64,000 bases of DNA, from assembly GCF_003151255.1 (NCBI RefSeq), contig NZ_CP029481.1, forward strand, positions 868,001 through 932,000. The letters run 5' to 3'. The position numbers and the translations under genes are program-made. Positions 1 to 8,547 of this stretch are shown one piece after another; positions within the stretch are counted from its first letter, which is position 1, and each line of letters starts with the position of its first letter. Below the pieces are notes generated by a model. It was not told the DNA's origin, did no database searches, and saw only the letters and a list, made by a program, of their open reading frames with translations. This DNA comes from Microvirga sp. 17 mud 1-3. Its GTDB lineage: Bacteria; Pseudomonadota; Alphaproteobacteria; Rhizobiales; Beijerinckiaceae.

Positions 1-600
1 GGCCTGCGTGGCGTAGTTGGTGTTGATGACGGCGATGTCCACGTCGTCGAGCACGCGGGGCGCCTGAGCGGCGTCGATCTCGACGAATTTCAACTTCTTG
101 GCGTTCTCGGTGATGTCGATGATTGTCGGCTTGAAGCCGACACCGTCCTTCAGCTTCAGGAGACCTTTGTCCTGCAGCAGCAGAAGCGCGCGGCCGCCAT
201 TCGTAGGATCGTTCGGGATCGCCACGGTGGCGCCGTTCGGCAGCGCATCGAACGCCTTGTGCTTCTTCGAATAGACGCCGATCGGGAAGTTCACGGTCGT
301 CGCCACGGTCTCAATCTTGTAGCCGCGGTCGGCCTTCTGGTTGTCGAGATAGGGCTGGTGCTGGAACGAGTTCGCCTCCAGTTCGCCGGACGCGAGCGCC
401 GCGTTCGGCACCACATAGTCGGAGAACTCGACGATCTTGATGTCGAGGCCCTTCTTGGCCGCGATGGGCTTTACGGCTTCGAGGATCTGCGCGTGCGGGC
501 CCGGCGTCACGCCGATGCGGATGGTCTGCGTCTGCTGCGCCAGGGCGGGCAGGCTAGCGAGGGAGAGAAGGGCTACGAGGCCCAGACGTTTCAGGGACAT
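1..600 (-). CDS. metQ: MetQ/NlpA-family methionine-binding protein (3' part missing)
   Basis: Periplasmic binding protein of a D/L-methionine ABC importer. The visible 200 codons begin with a hydrophobic signal peptide (about residues 1-21, ending LPALAQ, cleavable and without an obvious lipobox Cys), followed by a typical NlpA/MetQ mature start (IRIGVTPGPHAQILEAVKP) and the conserved segment around FSDYVVPNAALASGELEANSF. The ATG at 600 is preceded by AGGAAAGA at a good distance. It lies 28 bases downstream of metI in a metN-metI-metQ operon, so it delivers substrate to MetI/MetN. The C-terminal quarter lies beyond base 1. Family assignment is firm; methionine specificity rests on family and on the NIL domain of its MetN partner. 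Confidence 0.93.
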   Translation of the reverse strand, partial: MSLKRLGLVALLSLASLPALAQQTQTIRIGVTPGPHAQILEAVKPIAAKKGLDIKIVEFSDYVVPNAALASGELEANSFQHQPYLDNQKADRGYKIETVATTVNFPIGVYSKKHKAFDALPNGATVAIPNDPTNGGRALLLLQDKGLLKLKDGVGFKPTIIDITENAKKLKFVEIDAAQAPRVLDDVDIAVINTNYATQA

Positions 601-628
601 ATCGGTCTTTCCTGTTCGACGAGTGAAA

Positions 629-1294
629 TCAGGCGTGGCGGATGCGCTTGTTGACGTGGCGGGCAATGAGATCGCCGAGGCTCTGGAGAGCCTGCACGAG
701 GACGATCAGCACCACGACCACGGCGAGCATCATCTCGGGCATGAAGCGCTGGTAGCCGTAGCGGATCCCGAGATCGCCGAGGCCGCCGCCACCGACCGCG
801 CCGACCATGGCCGAGTAGCCGATGAGCGACACGACCGCGAGGGTCAGGCCCAGCACGATGCCGGGCAGCGCTTCCGGGATCAGCACCTTGAGAACGATCT
901 GCAGCGGGCTTGCGCCGAAGGCGCGCGCGGCCTCGATCAGGCCCTGATCCACCTCGCGGATCGCACCTTCGATCAGGCGGGCGATGAACGGCGCGGCCGC
1001 GACCGTGAGGGGTACGATCGCCGCATTGGTGCCGATGGAGGTTCCGGCGACCAGACGCGTGAACGGGATGATCGCAACGACCAGGATGATGAAGGGGGTC
1101 GAGCGGGTGGCGTTGACAATGACGCCGAGCACCCGGTTTGCCCAGGGCGCCGCGAAGAGTTCGCCGCGTCCGCTGGTGGCCAGAAAGACACCAAGCGGCA
1201 GGCCAAAGAGCGTACCGAGGCCGGCCGAGATTGCGACCATGAGGAGGGTCTCGCCGGTAGCGCCGGCGAGCAGGCGGATCATCTCAGGCGACAT
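629..1294 (-). CDS. metI: Methionine ABC transporter permease MetI
   Basis: Inner-membrane permease of the methionine importer, 221 residues, the usual MetI length. About five hydrophobic segments are visible, and the cytoplasmic EAA loop that docks on the ATPase reads [10 protein letters not shown] at residues 121-130. Its start codon overlaps the end of metN by 11 bases, so translation is probably coupled, and metQ follows 28 bases downstream. The order metN-metI-metQ is the classical operon. Confidence 0.95.
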   Translation of the reverse strand: MSPEMIRLLAGATGETLLMVAISAGLGTLFGLPLGVFLATSGRGELFAAPWANRVLGVIVNATRSTPFIILVVAIIPFTRLVAGTSIGTNAAIVPLTVAAAPFIARLIEGAIREVDQGLIEAARAFGASPLQIVLKVLIPEALPGIVLGLTLAVVSLIGYSAMVGAVGGGGLGDLGIRYGYQRFMPEMMLAVVVVLIVLVQALQSLGDLIARHVNKRIRHA

Positions 1295-2378
1295 GGCCGA
1301 GAACCTCCGTGTCGAGTCCGTATTGCTTGAGGAACGCGAGGGTCTTGTCGAGGGACGCCTCGGGCACGCCGACCACCAGGGTGCCGCAGGGCCGCCCGGC
1401 GATCTCGTCGACCGATCCGGCCAGGATATTCGCCTCGATGTTGAGGTTCCGCGCCAGTCGCGCGAGGACCGGGTCCGTCGCGTGGGGGCCGCGGAAGCCG
1501 ATGCGCACCACCGCCTGGCCGCCCGGCTGGACGTCTGGCCGCAGGCGGTCCGCCACGTAGGGCGGCAGGGCGCGGCCGGTCTCGTCGGCCAGGAATGAGC
1601 GCGTCACCGCGTGCTGCGGCCGGGTGAACACGTCGAACACGTCGCCTTTCTCGACGATGCGTCCGCCGTCGATCACCGCCACTTCCTTGGCGATGGAGCG
1701 GATCACGGCCATCTCGTGGGTGATCAGCAGGATCGTGAGCCCGAGCTCCGCATTGATGCGGGAGAGCAGGTCGAGGATCGAGCGGGTCGTCTCCGGGTCG
1801 AGGGCGGAGGTCGCCTCATCTGAGAGAAGCACCTTCGGGTTGGTGGCGAGCGCGCGGGCGATGCCGACGCGCTGCTTCTGCCCGCCCGAAAGCTCGGACG
1901 GATAACGGTTGCGCTTGTCCGAGAGGCCGACGAGGGCCAAAAGCTCGTCCACCCGCGCCGGGATCGCGGCCTTGTCGTAGCCCGCCACCTCGAGGGGCAA
2001 GGCCACGTTCTCGGCCGCCGTGCGGGAGGAGAGCAGGTTGAAGTGCTGAAAGATCATCCCGATGGAGCGCCGCGCATGACGCAGCGCCTTCTCGGGCAGG
2101 GCCGAGATGTCGGACCCGTCGACGATCACGCGGCCGGAGCTTGGTTTCTCGAGTCCGTTGACGAGGCGGATCAGGGTCGACTTGCCGGCCCCCGAACGGC
2201 CGATGACACCCAGCACCGAGCCTTTCGCGACCGTGAGGTCGATGCCGTCCAAGGCCGAAACGGGCGCGCCGTGGCGGCCGGGATAGACCTTGGACACGCC
2301 CACGAGCCGGACGATGGGCTCAGCCGGCACGAGGCGCTGAAGCGCAGGATCGTCGAGATATCCAAGAGGTGCATTCAT
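1284..2378 (-). CDS. metN: Methionine ABC transporter ATP-binding protein MetN
   Basis: ATPase that drives methionine import. With the ATG at 2378 it has 364 residues: Walker [10 protein letters not shown] at 60-68, signature LSGGQ at 163-167, Walker B with DEATSALDP near 187-195. The last about 80 residues form a NIL domain, the regulatory methionine-binding domain specific to MetN, which is the best evidence for substrate. An upstream in-frame ATG at 2408 would add ten Arg/Lys-rich residues and is less likely because homologues begin near the chosen Met. It is first in the operon; metI overlaps its stop. No SAM-II riboswitch consensus was recognised upstream. Confidence 0.95.
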   Translation of the reverse strand: MNAPLGYLDDPALQRLVPAEPIVRLVGVSKVYPGRHGAPVSALDGIDLTVAKGSVLGVIGRSGAGKSTLIRLVNGLEKPSSGRVIVDGSDISALPEKALRHARRSIGMIFQHFNLLSSRTAAENVALPLEVAGYDKAAIPARVDELLALVGLSDKRNRYPSELSGGQKQRVGIARALATNPKVLLSDEATSALDPETTRSILDLLSRINAELGLTILLITHEMAVIRSIAKEVAVIDGGRIVEKGDVFDVFTRPQHAVTRSFLADETGRALPPYVADRLRPDVQPGGQAVVRIGFRGPHATDPVLARLARNLNIEANILAGSVDEIAGRPCGTLVVGVPEASLDKTLAFLKQYGLDTEVLGHVA

Positions 2379-2700
2379 TCGGGGCCGTCGCTTTCTTCGG
2401 CGGAGCAATGCCCGATGGTGTTCTCTATGTCAATCTTTTCGTTCTATAAATCGGATAATCCTGACGGACAGAACGTCGCGCTGCCGGTCTATAAGTCCTG
2501 TGTCGACGCCCGTTCGGCGTGCAAGGTTCCGTGGCATTCCCGGCTAAGGTCGGGGCCAAATTCCAGCCAAGTAAGGCTTTCTCCGCATTACGAAAAATTC
2601 AGTCGCAACAAAACAGAAATCTGTCCATATCTTTGCCACGGCTTCGTCGGATCGGCTGCCGGGCCGGCCCCGGGCCGTGGCGTATGATTAAGAGGATCAT
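2379..2700. other. Divergent intergenic region, metN / exporter
   Basis: 322 bases between two divergently read genes, so it should hold both promoters. On the minus strand a TTGACA-like hexamer lies at 2428-2433 but no convincing -10 box follows. A 9-base palindrome GGATAATCC sits at 2454-2462. No riboswitch structure, tRNA or small ORF with coding character was recognised. Confidence 0.4.
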
Positions 2701-4800
2701 GTGATGGTGAAGGCCAGCCTAGCGGCGGGACTCCTGGGTCTTGCCCTGTTCTCGTTCCCGATGAGCGGGGTTCCCGTGTCATTTCTGCTGCCGGTCTCCC
2801 TGCTCGGGCTGGCCGTGGCCCTGTTCCTGGCGCGGGACATGCCCAAGTTTCTCAAGGTCTTCGTGGCCGTGCTGGCGGGCGTGGAAGTCCTCATGGCCGG
2901 GCTTCTCGTCGCGGATGCGTTCGGGCTCATCACGGGAGACCTGGGCGGCTACGTGCCGCCGGCTTCGATGCCAGTGGGCGCGACAATCTTCGCCTTCGTG
3001 ATCTACGGCGTGTCGCGAATTCCCGTGATCCGGAAGATCATGGGGATCGCCGACCGCTATTTCGACTCCGCTGCGCCGAGCGAGATTCGCATCCCGATCA
3101 TCGGCACGGTGCGGGCCTCCGAGGGGGCGATCGGCACGGCCCTGCTCGCCTTCCTGATCCTGATCAATCTGGGCCAGGTGGCGCTCAGCGTCCGGTTCAA
3201 CTTCTTCAGCCGCGACATGTTCAACGCGCTCCAGGCGAAGGACGGGGCGGCCTTCTGGTATCAGCTGTTCTGGATCTTCGTGCCGCTCGCCGCCGTGTAC
3301 ATCTCCGTGGCGCTGGTCGAGATCGTGTCGCAATACGTGCTGCGCATCCGCTGGCGCACATTCCTCAACGGCCTTTATGTGCGCGAATGGCTGGGGGACG
3401 GGACCCACTACCGCATGCAGCTCGTCTCGCGCGAGGCGGACAACCCGGACCAGCGTATCGCGGACGATCTGCGCAATTACGTGGACCAGACCTATACGCT
3501 CTCCATCGGCCTCATGAACCAGTCGGCGACCCTGGTCTCCTTCATCGCCATCCTGTGGGCCCTGTCCCGGGACTTCACCCTGCCGGGAACCGACATCCCC
3601 GTGCCGGGCCTCCTGGTTTGGGTCGCGATCCTCTACGCCCTGATGGGCACTTGGCTCACCCACGTGATCGGCCGGCCGCTTATCGGCCTCTACTTCCAGC
3701 AGGAGAGGGTGGAGGCGGATTACCGCTTCTCCCTGGCGCGCCTGCGCGAATACACCGAGCAGGTCGCCCTTCTCGGCGGTGAGGATGCCGAGAAGCAGGC
3801 CCTCGGCGGGCGCTTCGGCATGATCGTCGACAACTTCATGCGCATCGTGCGCCGGGTGATGAACCTCACGATTTTCCAGGCTGCCTATTTCCAGGCCAAC
3901 GTGGTGGTGCCCTACATCCTGACCGCGCCCTACTACTTCATCGACAAGATCAGCCTCGGCCAGATGCAGCAGACCGTGGGCGCCTTCTCGAGCGTCCAGG
4001 GGGCGCTGGACTTCTTCATCACGTCCTATTCGACGATCGCGAGCTACAAGGCCGTGGTCGACCGTCTCCTGACCTTCGAGGCCGCCATCGAGAATGTGCG
4101 CCGGAGGGGCAAGGACGAGCATGTGGAGCTGGTCGAGACCCCCGAGGCGGACCTGGAGGTCTCGGGCCTCACGGTGGCGCTGCCGGAGGGCCGGCCGCTC
4201 ATGCGGGCGGACGGCATCGCGTTCCGCCAGGGCGAGACCACGCTCCTCACCGGGCCTTCGGGCTCCGGCAAATCCACCCTGTTCCGCGCCATTTCGGGGA
4301 TCTGGCCCTACGGCGAGGGGCAGATTCGGATCCCGGCCGGGCAGACTATGATGCTCCTGCCCCAGCGGCCGTACATCCCGATGGGCTCCCTGCGCGCGGC
4401 CGTCACCTATCCGGGCATGCAGGGCATCTACGACGATGCTGTCATCCGGGAGGCCCTGCGCGCCGCCAGGCTGCCGGCCCTCGTGGACAGGCTCGACGAG
4501 GAGCGCGCCTGGGCGCAGACCCTCTCGCTCGGCGAGCAGCAGCGCCTTGCCATCGCCCGCGCCGTGCTGGCGCGGCCCGACTGGCTCTTCCTCGACGAGG
4601 CGACGGCGGCCCTCGATGAGCCGACCGAGGCCGAGATCTACGACATGTTGAAGGCCAAGCTGCCGGAGACCACCATCGTGTCCATCGGCCATCGCTCCAC
4701 TCTCGCGGCCTTCCATGACCGGCGTGTGGACATGCAGAAGCAGCCGGACGGCCTCTACGCCCCCGTCGATCTGCGCCACCAGCCCCAGCCGGCCGAGTAG
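2701..4800 (+). CDS. SbmA/BacA-type ABC transporter, fused permease and ATPase
   Basis: Half-size ABC protein of 699 residues with membrane and nucleotide-binding parts fused. Residues 1-100 carry three or four extra hydrophobic segments, then an SbmA/BacA-like membrane domain runs to about 470 (NFFSRDMFNALQAKD and the Tyr/Phe-rich YFQANVVVPYILTAPYYF are typical). The ATPase has Walker [10 protein letters not shown] at 518-526, signature LSLGE at 608-612 and Walker B LFLDEATAALDEP. Relatives (YddA, ABCD-like, BacA relatives of rhizobia) move peptides or very-long-chain acyl compounds; substrate here is unknown. Start is GTG 2701 or, equally well placed behind AGAGGA, ATG 2704. Monocistronic and divergent from metN. 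Confidence 0.85.
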   Translation: MMVKASLAAGLLGLALFSFPMSGVPVSFLLPVSLLGLAVALFLARDMPKFLKVFVAVLAGVEVLMAGLLVADAFGLITGDLGGYVPPASMPVGATIFAFVIYGVSRIPVIRKIMGIADRYFDSAAPSEIRIPIIGTVRASEGAIGTALLAFLILINLGQVALSVRFNFFSRDMFNALQAKDGAAFWYQLFWIFVPLAAVYISVALVEIVSQYVLRIRWRTFLNGLYVREWLGDGTHYRMQLVSREADNPDQRIADDLRNYVDQTYTLSIGLMNQSATLVSFIAILWALSRDFTLPGTDIPVPGLLVWVAILYALMGTWLTHVIGRPLIGLYFQQERVEADYRFSLARLREYTEQVALLGGEDAEKQALGGRFGMIVDNFMRIVRRVMNLTIFQAAYFQANVVVPYILTAPYYFIDKISLGQMQQTVGAFSSVQGALDFFITSYSTIASYKAVVDRLLTFEAAIENVRRRGKDEHVELVETPEADLEVSGLTVALPEGRPLMRADGIAFRQGETTLLTGPSGSGKSTLFRAISGIWPYGEGQIRIPAGQTMMLLPQRPYIPMGSLRAAVTYPGMQGIYDDAVIREALRAARLPALVDRLDEERAWAQTLSLGEQQRLAIARAVLARPDWLFLDEATAALDEPTEAEIYDMLKAKLPETTIVSIGHRSTLAAFHDRRVDMQKQPDGLYAPVDLRHQPQPAE

Positions 4801-4826
4801 GGCACTTCGCGGAGACAAGCGCGACG

Positions 4827-4853
4827 GGTTTCCCTCCCCCTTGTGGGGAGGGG
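4827..4853. repeat. Half copy of intergenic repeat family 1
   Basis: The segment GTTTCCCTCCCCCTTGTGGG plus GAGGGG matches the left arm of the longer inverted elements at 8387-8490 and 29321-29434. The right arm is absent here, so this is a solo half-site lying just after the exporter gene. Confidence 0.75.
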
Positions 4854-4900
4854 CTCCCGCCTTTCACCAGAAATCAGCGCGCATCAAATCCGCGCACGAA

Positions 4901-4925
4901 AAAGGCCGGCGTGAAGCCGGCCTTC
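4901..4925 (-). terminator. Rho-independent terminator, bidirectional in form
   Basis: Perfect 9-base stem AAGGCCGGC / GCCGGCCTT with loop GTGAA. On the minus strand the stem is followed by a T run (TTTTTCG), the classical form, so it ends the META-domain gene. It may also stop plus-strand readthrough from the exporter. Confidence 0.85.
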
Positions 4926-4949
4926 GTTCCATTTTCCGAACGTGGAGCC

Positions 4950-5426
4950 TCAGAGGGCTCGCTCGAACTTCAGTTCGCCGTTCTGGGTGCGGATGGTCAG
5001 GATCGGGCCTTGGATGTCCCACTGGGCCGCGGTGCGCAGGGCGATCAGGAAGGCCTGTTCGGATGCCATGGCGGGCTTGGCGCAGTTCTTCTTCGTCAGG
5101 GCGAAGGGGCCGACCGCGAGGCGCTGCTCACGCAGCGGATAGGCGGTCGCCGAATAGTTGTTGCAGCCCCCGAAGCCGCGGGCACGCAGCTGGTCGTCCA
5201 GGGTGAAGCTGGGACGGTCGCCCGTGAAGGGCTTGCCGTTCAGGCTGACGGCGGTCCAGCTGGAGCCGAGGGGGAAGATCTTGTCCTGCTGGCCCGGCTG
5301 CGGGACCTTGGAATCGACCGTGCGCGTGGGTCCGGCCTGGCGGCCGGGCGGGGGCGATGACTGAGCGTAGGCGGCGGGCACCGCGGCCAGGGCGGTCAGG
5401 AGCGCCGCAAGTCGAAGCGCATTCAT
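4950..5426 (-). CDS. META domain (HslJ-like) exported protein
   Basis: 158 residues from the ATG at 5426, chosen because it starts a clean signal peptide (MNALRLAALLTALAAVPAAYA, cut before QSS); a longer frame to 5489 only adds a non-hydrophobic leader. After a Pro/Gly-rich linker comes one META/DUF306 domain: GSSWTAVSLNGKPF, then FGGCNNYSATAY, which is the hallmark (GGCNxYxG), then KKNCAKPAM. Two Cys of the core (the GGCNN and NCAKP cysteines) are kept. The family includes HslJ of E. coli (heat-inducible, novobiocin tolerance) and secreted leishmania META proteins, but its molecular function is not settled. It stands alone, ended by the hairpin at 4901-4925. Confidence 0.82.
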   Translation of the reverse strand: MNALRLAALLTALAAVPAAYAQSSPPPGRQAGPTRTVDSKVPQPGQQDKIFPLGSSWTAVSLNGKPFTGDRPSFTLDDQLRARGFGGCNNYSATAYPLREQRLAVGPFALTKKNCAKPAMASEQAFLIALRTAAQWDIQGPILTIRTQNGELKFERAL

Positions 5427-5537
5427 GGAGACCTCATTCACAGAGACGGCGGGACCATAAGGGGCCTTTGCCGCAGAGGCAACGCCCATCGTATCGTTGT
5501 CCCGTTGCCGGACGATAGGGAAGGCGGAAGGGGCGGC

Positions 5538-6512
5538 TCAGCCGAGCCGCCTCAGGAGCCGCTCGGTCAAGGCGTTGCTGGAGCCGAACAGGTAGTCGAA
5601 GGCGCGCACGCTGATGTTCCGTGCCCCGAGATTCTGGAGCCCGGCGACGATCTCGAAGGCTGTGGAGGCCTTGCAATGGATCACCGTCTCGCGGCCTTCC
5701 GGCTCGCCGAACGGCAGGGTGGCGCCGAAATCCTGGAGGATCGCCGCAAGCCCCGCGGCCCGGGCCGGGTCGAGGGCCGCCCGGATCTCCCGGCTGTTGC
5801 GGGCTTCTTCCTCAGCGGCAATGCGGGTCAGCACCGTGGTCGCGGCGTCCCGGGCGGCCGGGCTCCAGGAAGCCCGGACCGAGGCCACGAGGTTGGCCTC
5901 CGAACGCAGCATGACGCCGTCGTCCAGGACCTTGAGGGCATTGGCCGTCAGGGTCGCGCCCGTGGTGGTGATGTCGACGATCAGCTCCGCCGATCCGGCG
6001 CCGGGTGCGCCCTCGGTGGCGCCGAGGCTCTCGACGATCCGGTAATCGGCGATGCCGTGCTCGGCGAAGAACCGGCGGGTGAGGTTCACGTATTTGGTCG
6101 CGACCCGCATCTTGTAGCCGTGGCGGGCGCGAATGTCGGCCGCCACCTCGTCGAGATCCGCCATGCTGCGCACGTCGATCCAGGCCTGCGGCACGGCCAC
6201 CACCACGTTGGCATGACCGAAGCCGAGGGGTGTCAGCATCTCGACCGTCGCATCCGCGTCAGCGATCTGCTCGCGGACCAGGTCCTCGCCGGTCACGCCG
6301 AGATGGGCGGCTCCGGTGGCGAGCTGGTTGACGATCTCGGAGGCCGAGAGGAACGCGACCTCCACGTTAGGCACGCCGGCGAGCGTTCCGCGATAGTCGC
6401 GGGCGCCGCGGGACTGGGTGAAGACCAGCCCGGCGCGGGCGAAGAAGGCCGTCGCGTTCTCCTGCAGCCGCCCCTTGGACGGGACTGCCAGGATGAGGGG
6501 AGAATCGGTCAT
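5538..6512 (-). CDS. hisG: ATP phosphoribosyltransferase, catalytic subunit HisG
   Basis: First committed step of histidine synthesis: ATP plus PRPP gives N1-(5-phosphoribosyl)-ATP. The 324 residues open with ILAVPSKGRLQENATAFFARAGL, the usual HisG N-terminus; the PRPP loop is ELIVDITTTGATLTANALKV near residues 177-196. The last about 95 residues (VIHCKASTAFEIVAGLQNLG...FDYLF) look like a HisG_C/ACT-type regulatory domain, so this is longer than the 200-230 residue short HisG forms that normally depend on HisZ, although hisZ is directly upstream. The two genes overlap by ATGA (6509-6512), implying coupled translation and a stoichiometric complex. Confidence 0.94.
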   Translation of the reverse strand: MTDSPLILAVPSKGRLQENATAFFARAGLVFTQSRGARDYRGTLAGVPNVEVAFLSASEIVNQLATGAAHLGVTGEDLVREQIADADATVEMLTPLGFGHANVVVAVPQAWIDVRSMADLDEVAADIRARHGYKMRVATKYVNLTRRFFAEHGIADYRIVESLGATEGAPGAGSAELIVDITTTGATLTANALKVLDDGVMLRSEANLVASVRASWSPAARDAATTVLTRIAAEEEARNSREIRAALDPARAAGLAAILQDFGATLPFGEPEGRETVIHCKASTAFEIVAGLQNLGARNISVRAFDYLFGSSNALTERLLRRLG

Positions 6513-7618
6513 CGGGCGCTCCCTGCGATACGGTCGAGCCAGAAGGAGCAGCCGACCGCCGGGATCGTCTCGTCGGCGCCGAGATGCTCCAGGAGGCGGT
6601 CGTAGCGTCCGCCGCCCACCACCGGCTTACCGTCGGCCCGGCCGGGATCCTGCACCTCGAAGATGAAGCCCGTATAATAGTCGAGATTGCGCGCGAAGGT
6701 GGCCGCGAACGAGAAGGCGCCCACATCGAGCCCCCGCGCGGCCATGAAGCCGGTGCGCTCCTCGAAGAGGTCGAGGGCCGCCGACAGGTCGAGGCCGGCC
6801 TCTTGGGCGAGCTGTCTGACGGCCTCTGCCGCCTGGTCCGGATCCCCTGAAATCGCGAGATAGCGCTCGAGCACCGCCCGCGCCTCGTCGCCGAGCCCGC
6901 CCCGGTTCGCCGCGCGGGCCAGGAAGCGCTCGGCGATCTCGCCGGCGCTGCGTCCGCCGACCCGGGCGATGCCGGCGATCGACAGGATATCCTCCACGAA
7001 GGCCTTGGCGGCCTGCGGGGCCTGGCCCTCAATGGCCGCAAGAAGGCCCGCATGCTCCGCCTGGCCCTGTGGCTCCGGCTCGTTCAGGGCCGCAAGCCCC
7101 CGGCCTGACACGATGGCCCGGATCACCCGGCGCCGGGCTGCGGGCGCGAGGCCCAGGGCATCGACGAGGGCGTTGAGAAGGCCCATGTCGCCGATTCGGA
7201 CCCGGACATTCGTCAGACCGATCTGACCCAGGCCCTCGAGTGCAAGTCCCAGGATCTCGGCATCGGTCGCCGAAATGTCGCGCCGGCCGATGGATTCGAG
7301 GCCCGCCTGCAGGAATTCGCCCGTCTCGCCGGGGCGCATGCGGAACACGGGCCCGCCATAGCTGTAGCCGGCGGGCTCCGCCCCATGGGTGCCGAGATGC
7401 CGGAGGCAGACCGGGATGGTGTATTCCGGACGCAGGCACAGTTCCGTGCCGGAGGCGTCCTGGGTCACGAACATGCGTCGCCGCATGTCCTCGCCGGACA
7501 GGTCCACGAAGACGTCCGCCGGCTGCAGCACCGGCGGCTCGACACGCGCATAGCCTTCGCGCTCGAAAAGCGCGATCAGCGCAAGAATGGCATCCGTCTC
7601 CGTCACTGGCTCGCTCAA
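6509..7618 (-). CDS. hisZ: ATP phosphoribosyltransferase regulatory subunit HisZ
   Basis: Class-II aminoacyl-tRNA-synthetase-like protein (369 residues) without tRNA-charging function, which activates HisG and takes part in histidine feedback. It shows the HisS-like core ARVEPPVLQPADVFVDLSGED, motif 2-like LCLRPEYTIPVCLRHL and the C-terminal FSFAATFARNLDYYTGFIFEV and GGGRYDRLL, the last being histidine-site motifs. It lacks the anticodon-binding domain of HisS. It overlaps hisG by four bases and lies in the same direction as hisS about 0.9 kb upstream, with a small Lys/Ala-rich gene between. Confidence 0.93.
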   Translation of the reverse strand: MSEPVTETDAILALIALFEREGYARVEPPVLQPADVFVDLSGEDMRRRMFVTQDASGTELCLRPEYTIPVCLRHLGTHGAEPAGYSYGGPVFRMRPGETGEFLQAGLESIGRRDISATDAEILGLALEGLGQIGLTNVRVRIGDMGLLNALVDALGLAPAARRRVIRAIVSGRGLAALNEPEPQGQAEHAGLLAAIEGQAPQAAKAFVEDILSIAGIARVGGRSAGEIAERFLARAANRGGLGDEARAVLERYLAISGDPDQAAEAVRQLAQEAGLDLSAALDLFEERTGFMAARGLDVGAFSFAATFARNLDYYTGFIFEVQDPGRADGKPVVGGGRYDRLLEHLGADETIPAVGCSFWLDRIAGSAR

Positions 7619-7710
7619 ACCCTCGTGGTCGCCTGCTCTCTAGCAATGCTTGGCCGCGAACGCGACCGTTTTCGACCGGAAGGGTGAATGGCGGCCGGGC
7701 GGGATCGGGA

Positions 7711-8220
7711 TCAGGCCTGTTTCGCGGCCCCTCCGCCCTTGCCGGATTTCTCCGTCTTGGCGACCTTGCGGGTGGTCTTGCGCTTGCTGTGGTCGCTCGT
7801 CCGGTGGACGTAGCGGGGCTTCGTCTCCTTGGCGGTGGAGCGGGCCGGGGCGCGCTCGTCCTTGTCCTCATCGCCCAGGAGGGTGGCGGGCAGGAACTGG
7901 CGGGCGGTCTCGCTCACCACGCCGGCCACCGCGCCGGCGGCGGTCTGCATGGCGTCCCGGGTTGCGTCGGCGGCGAGGCTGCCCGCCTCGGCGGTCGCGG
8001 CACCGGCCTTCTTGGCCGTGCGGCTGCGGGTCAGCGCCGCGGCGGCGGCGCCTGCGGCCGCGATCAGCGCATCGGCCAGGAGCTCGCGGCCGAGATCCGA
8101 GTTCATCAGATCCTTCAGGGGCGCGAACTTGCTCAGCGCCTTCGAGAGCTTCGCGCCGGAATCCTTCTTGCCCTTGCCTTTGGTCTTGTCGGAACTCTTC
8201 TTCGCTTTGGCTTTCGCCAT
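7711..8220 (-). CDS. Lys/Ala-rich small protein of unknown function
   Basis: 169 residues from the ATG at 8220, fixed by a strong AGGAGG eight bases upstream; an in-frame extension upstream runs through the repeat element and is not coding. Three parts: a basic start (MAKAKAKKSSDKTKGKGKKD), a helical Ala-rich middle (residues about 25-110, with LADALIAAAGAAAAALTRSR and a 20-residue stretch of possible amphipathic or weakly hydrophobic helix), and a basic tail (KRKTTRKVAKTEKSGKG). No known domain recognised. The basic low-complexity ends recall nucleoid or RNA-binding proteins such as H1-like bacterial proteins, but this is only compositional. It separates hisS from hisZ-hisG on the same strand. 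Confidence 0.75.
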   Translation of the reverse strand: MAKAKAKKSSDKTKGKGKKDSGAKLSKALSKFAPLKDLMNSDLGRELLADALIAAAGAAAAALTRSRTAKKAGAATAEAGSLAADATRDAMQTAAGAVAGVVSETARQFLPATLLGDEDKDERAPARSTAKETKPRYVHRTSDHSKRKTTRKVAKTEKSGKGGGAAKQA

Positions 8221-8386
8221 GATGTCCTCCTGATCGGTCAAGCTTGACGGGACAACCCGGGAAGCCGTCGCGGGGTTCCCGAGACGGCGGAACAAGAGGG
8301 GAGGCGGAACAGCGCGGGTGGCCCTGTCCGCTCGCCTTTTCCAGGGTGAGTGCCTTCGCGCGACAGTGACAGGGCACGACGGATTT

Positions 8387-8490
8387 CCCTCCCCCTTGTG
8401 GGGAGGGCTAGGGTGGGGGTGTCGGCGCTGAACTGAATCCAGCGTAGCGCTCGCACCCCCTCTCCAACTCTCCCCCACAAGGGGGAGAGG
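8387..8490. repeat. Full copy of intergenic repeat family 1
   Basis: Imperfect inverted repeat of about 104 bases in the 327-base gap 8221-8547. The left arm runs CCTCCCCCTTGTGGGGAGGG onward to GGGTGGGGGTG, the right arm from CACCCCCTCTCC to CCCCCACAAGGGGGAGAGG; they are roughly complementary over 34 bases, with a variable 30-base centre. The same design occurs at 29321-29434. The rest of the gap contains the promoter side of the Lys/Ala-rich gene and nothing else recognisable. Confidence 0.85.
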
Positions 8491-8547
8491 GCCGGATAGC
8501 GCCTCCCGTAAACCCTCGCGAACCGCGGCAGGAAGGCGAATGCGGCC

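Noticed and set aside
2409..2530. Possible SAM riboswitch before metN
   Set aside because: The region was examined for SAM-II-like conserved bases and pairing; none recognised.
2779..4818. Long open frame antisense to the SbmA/BacA-type exporter
   Set aside because: Composition is that of a GC shadow (Glu/His/Gly/Arg-rich), no motif; the plus-strand gene has all ABC motifs.
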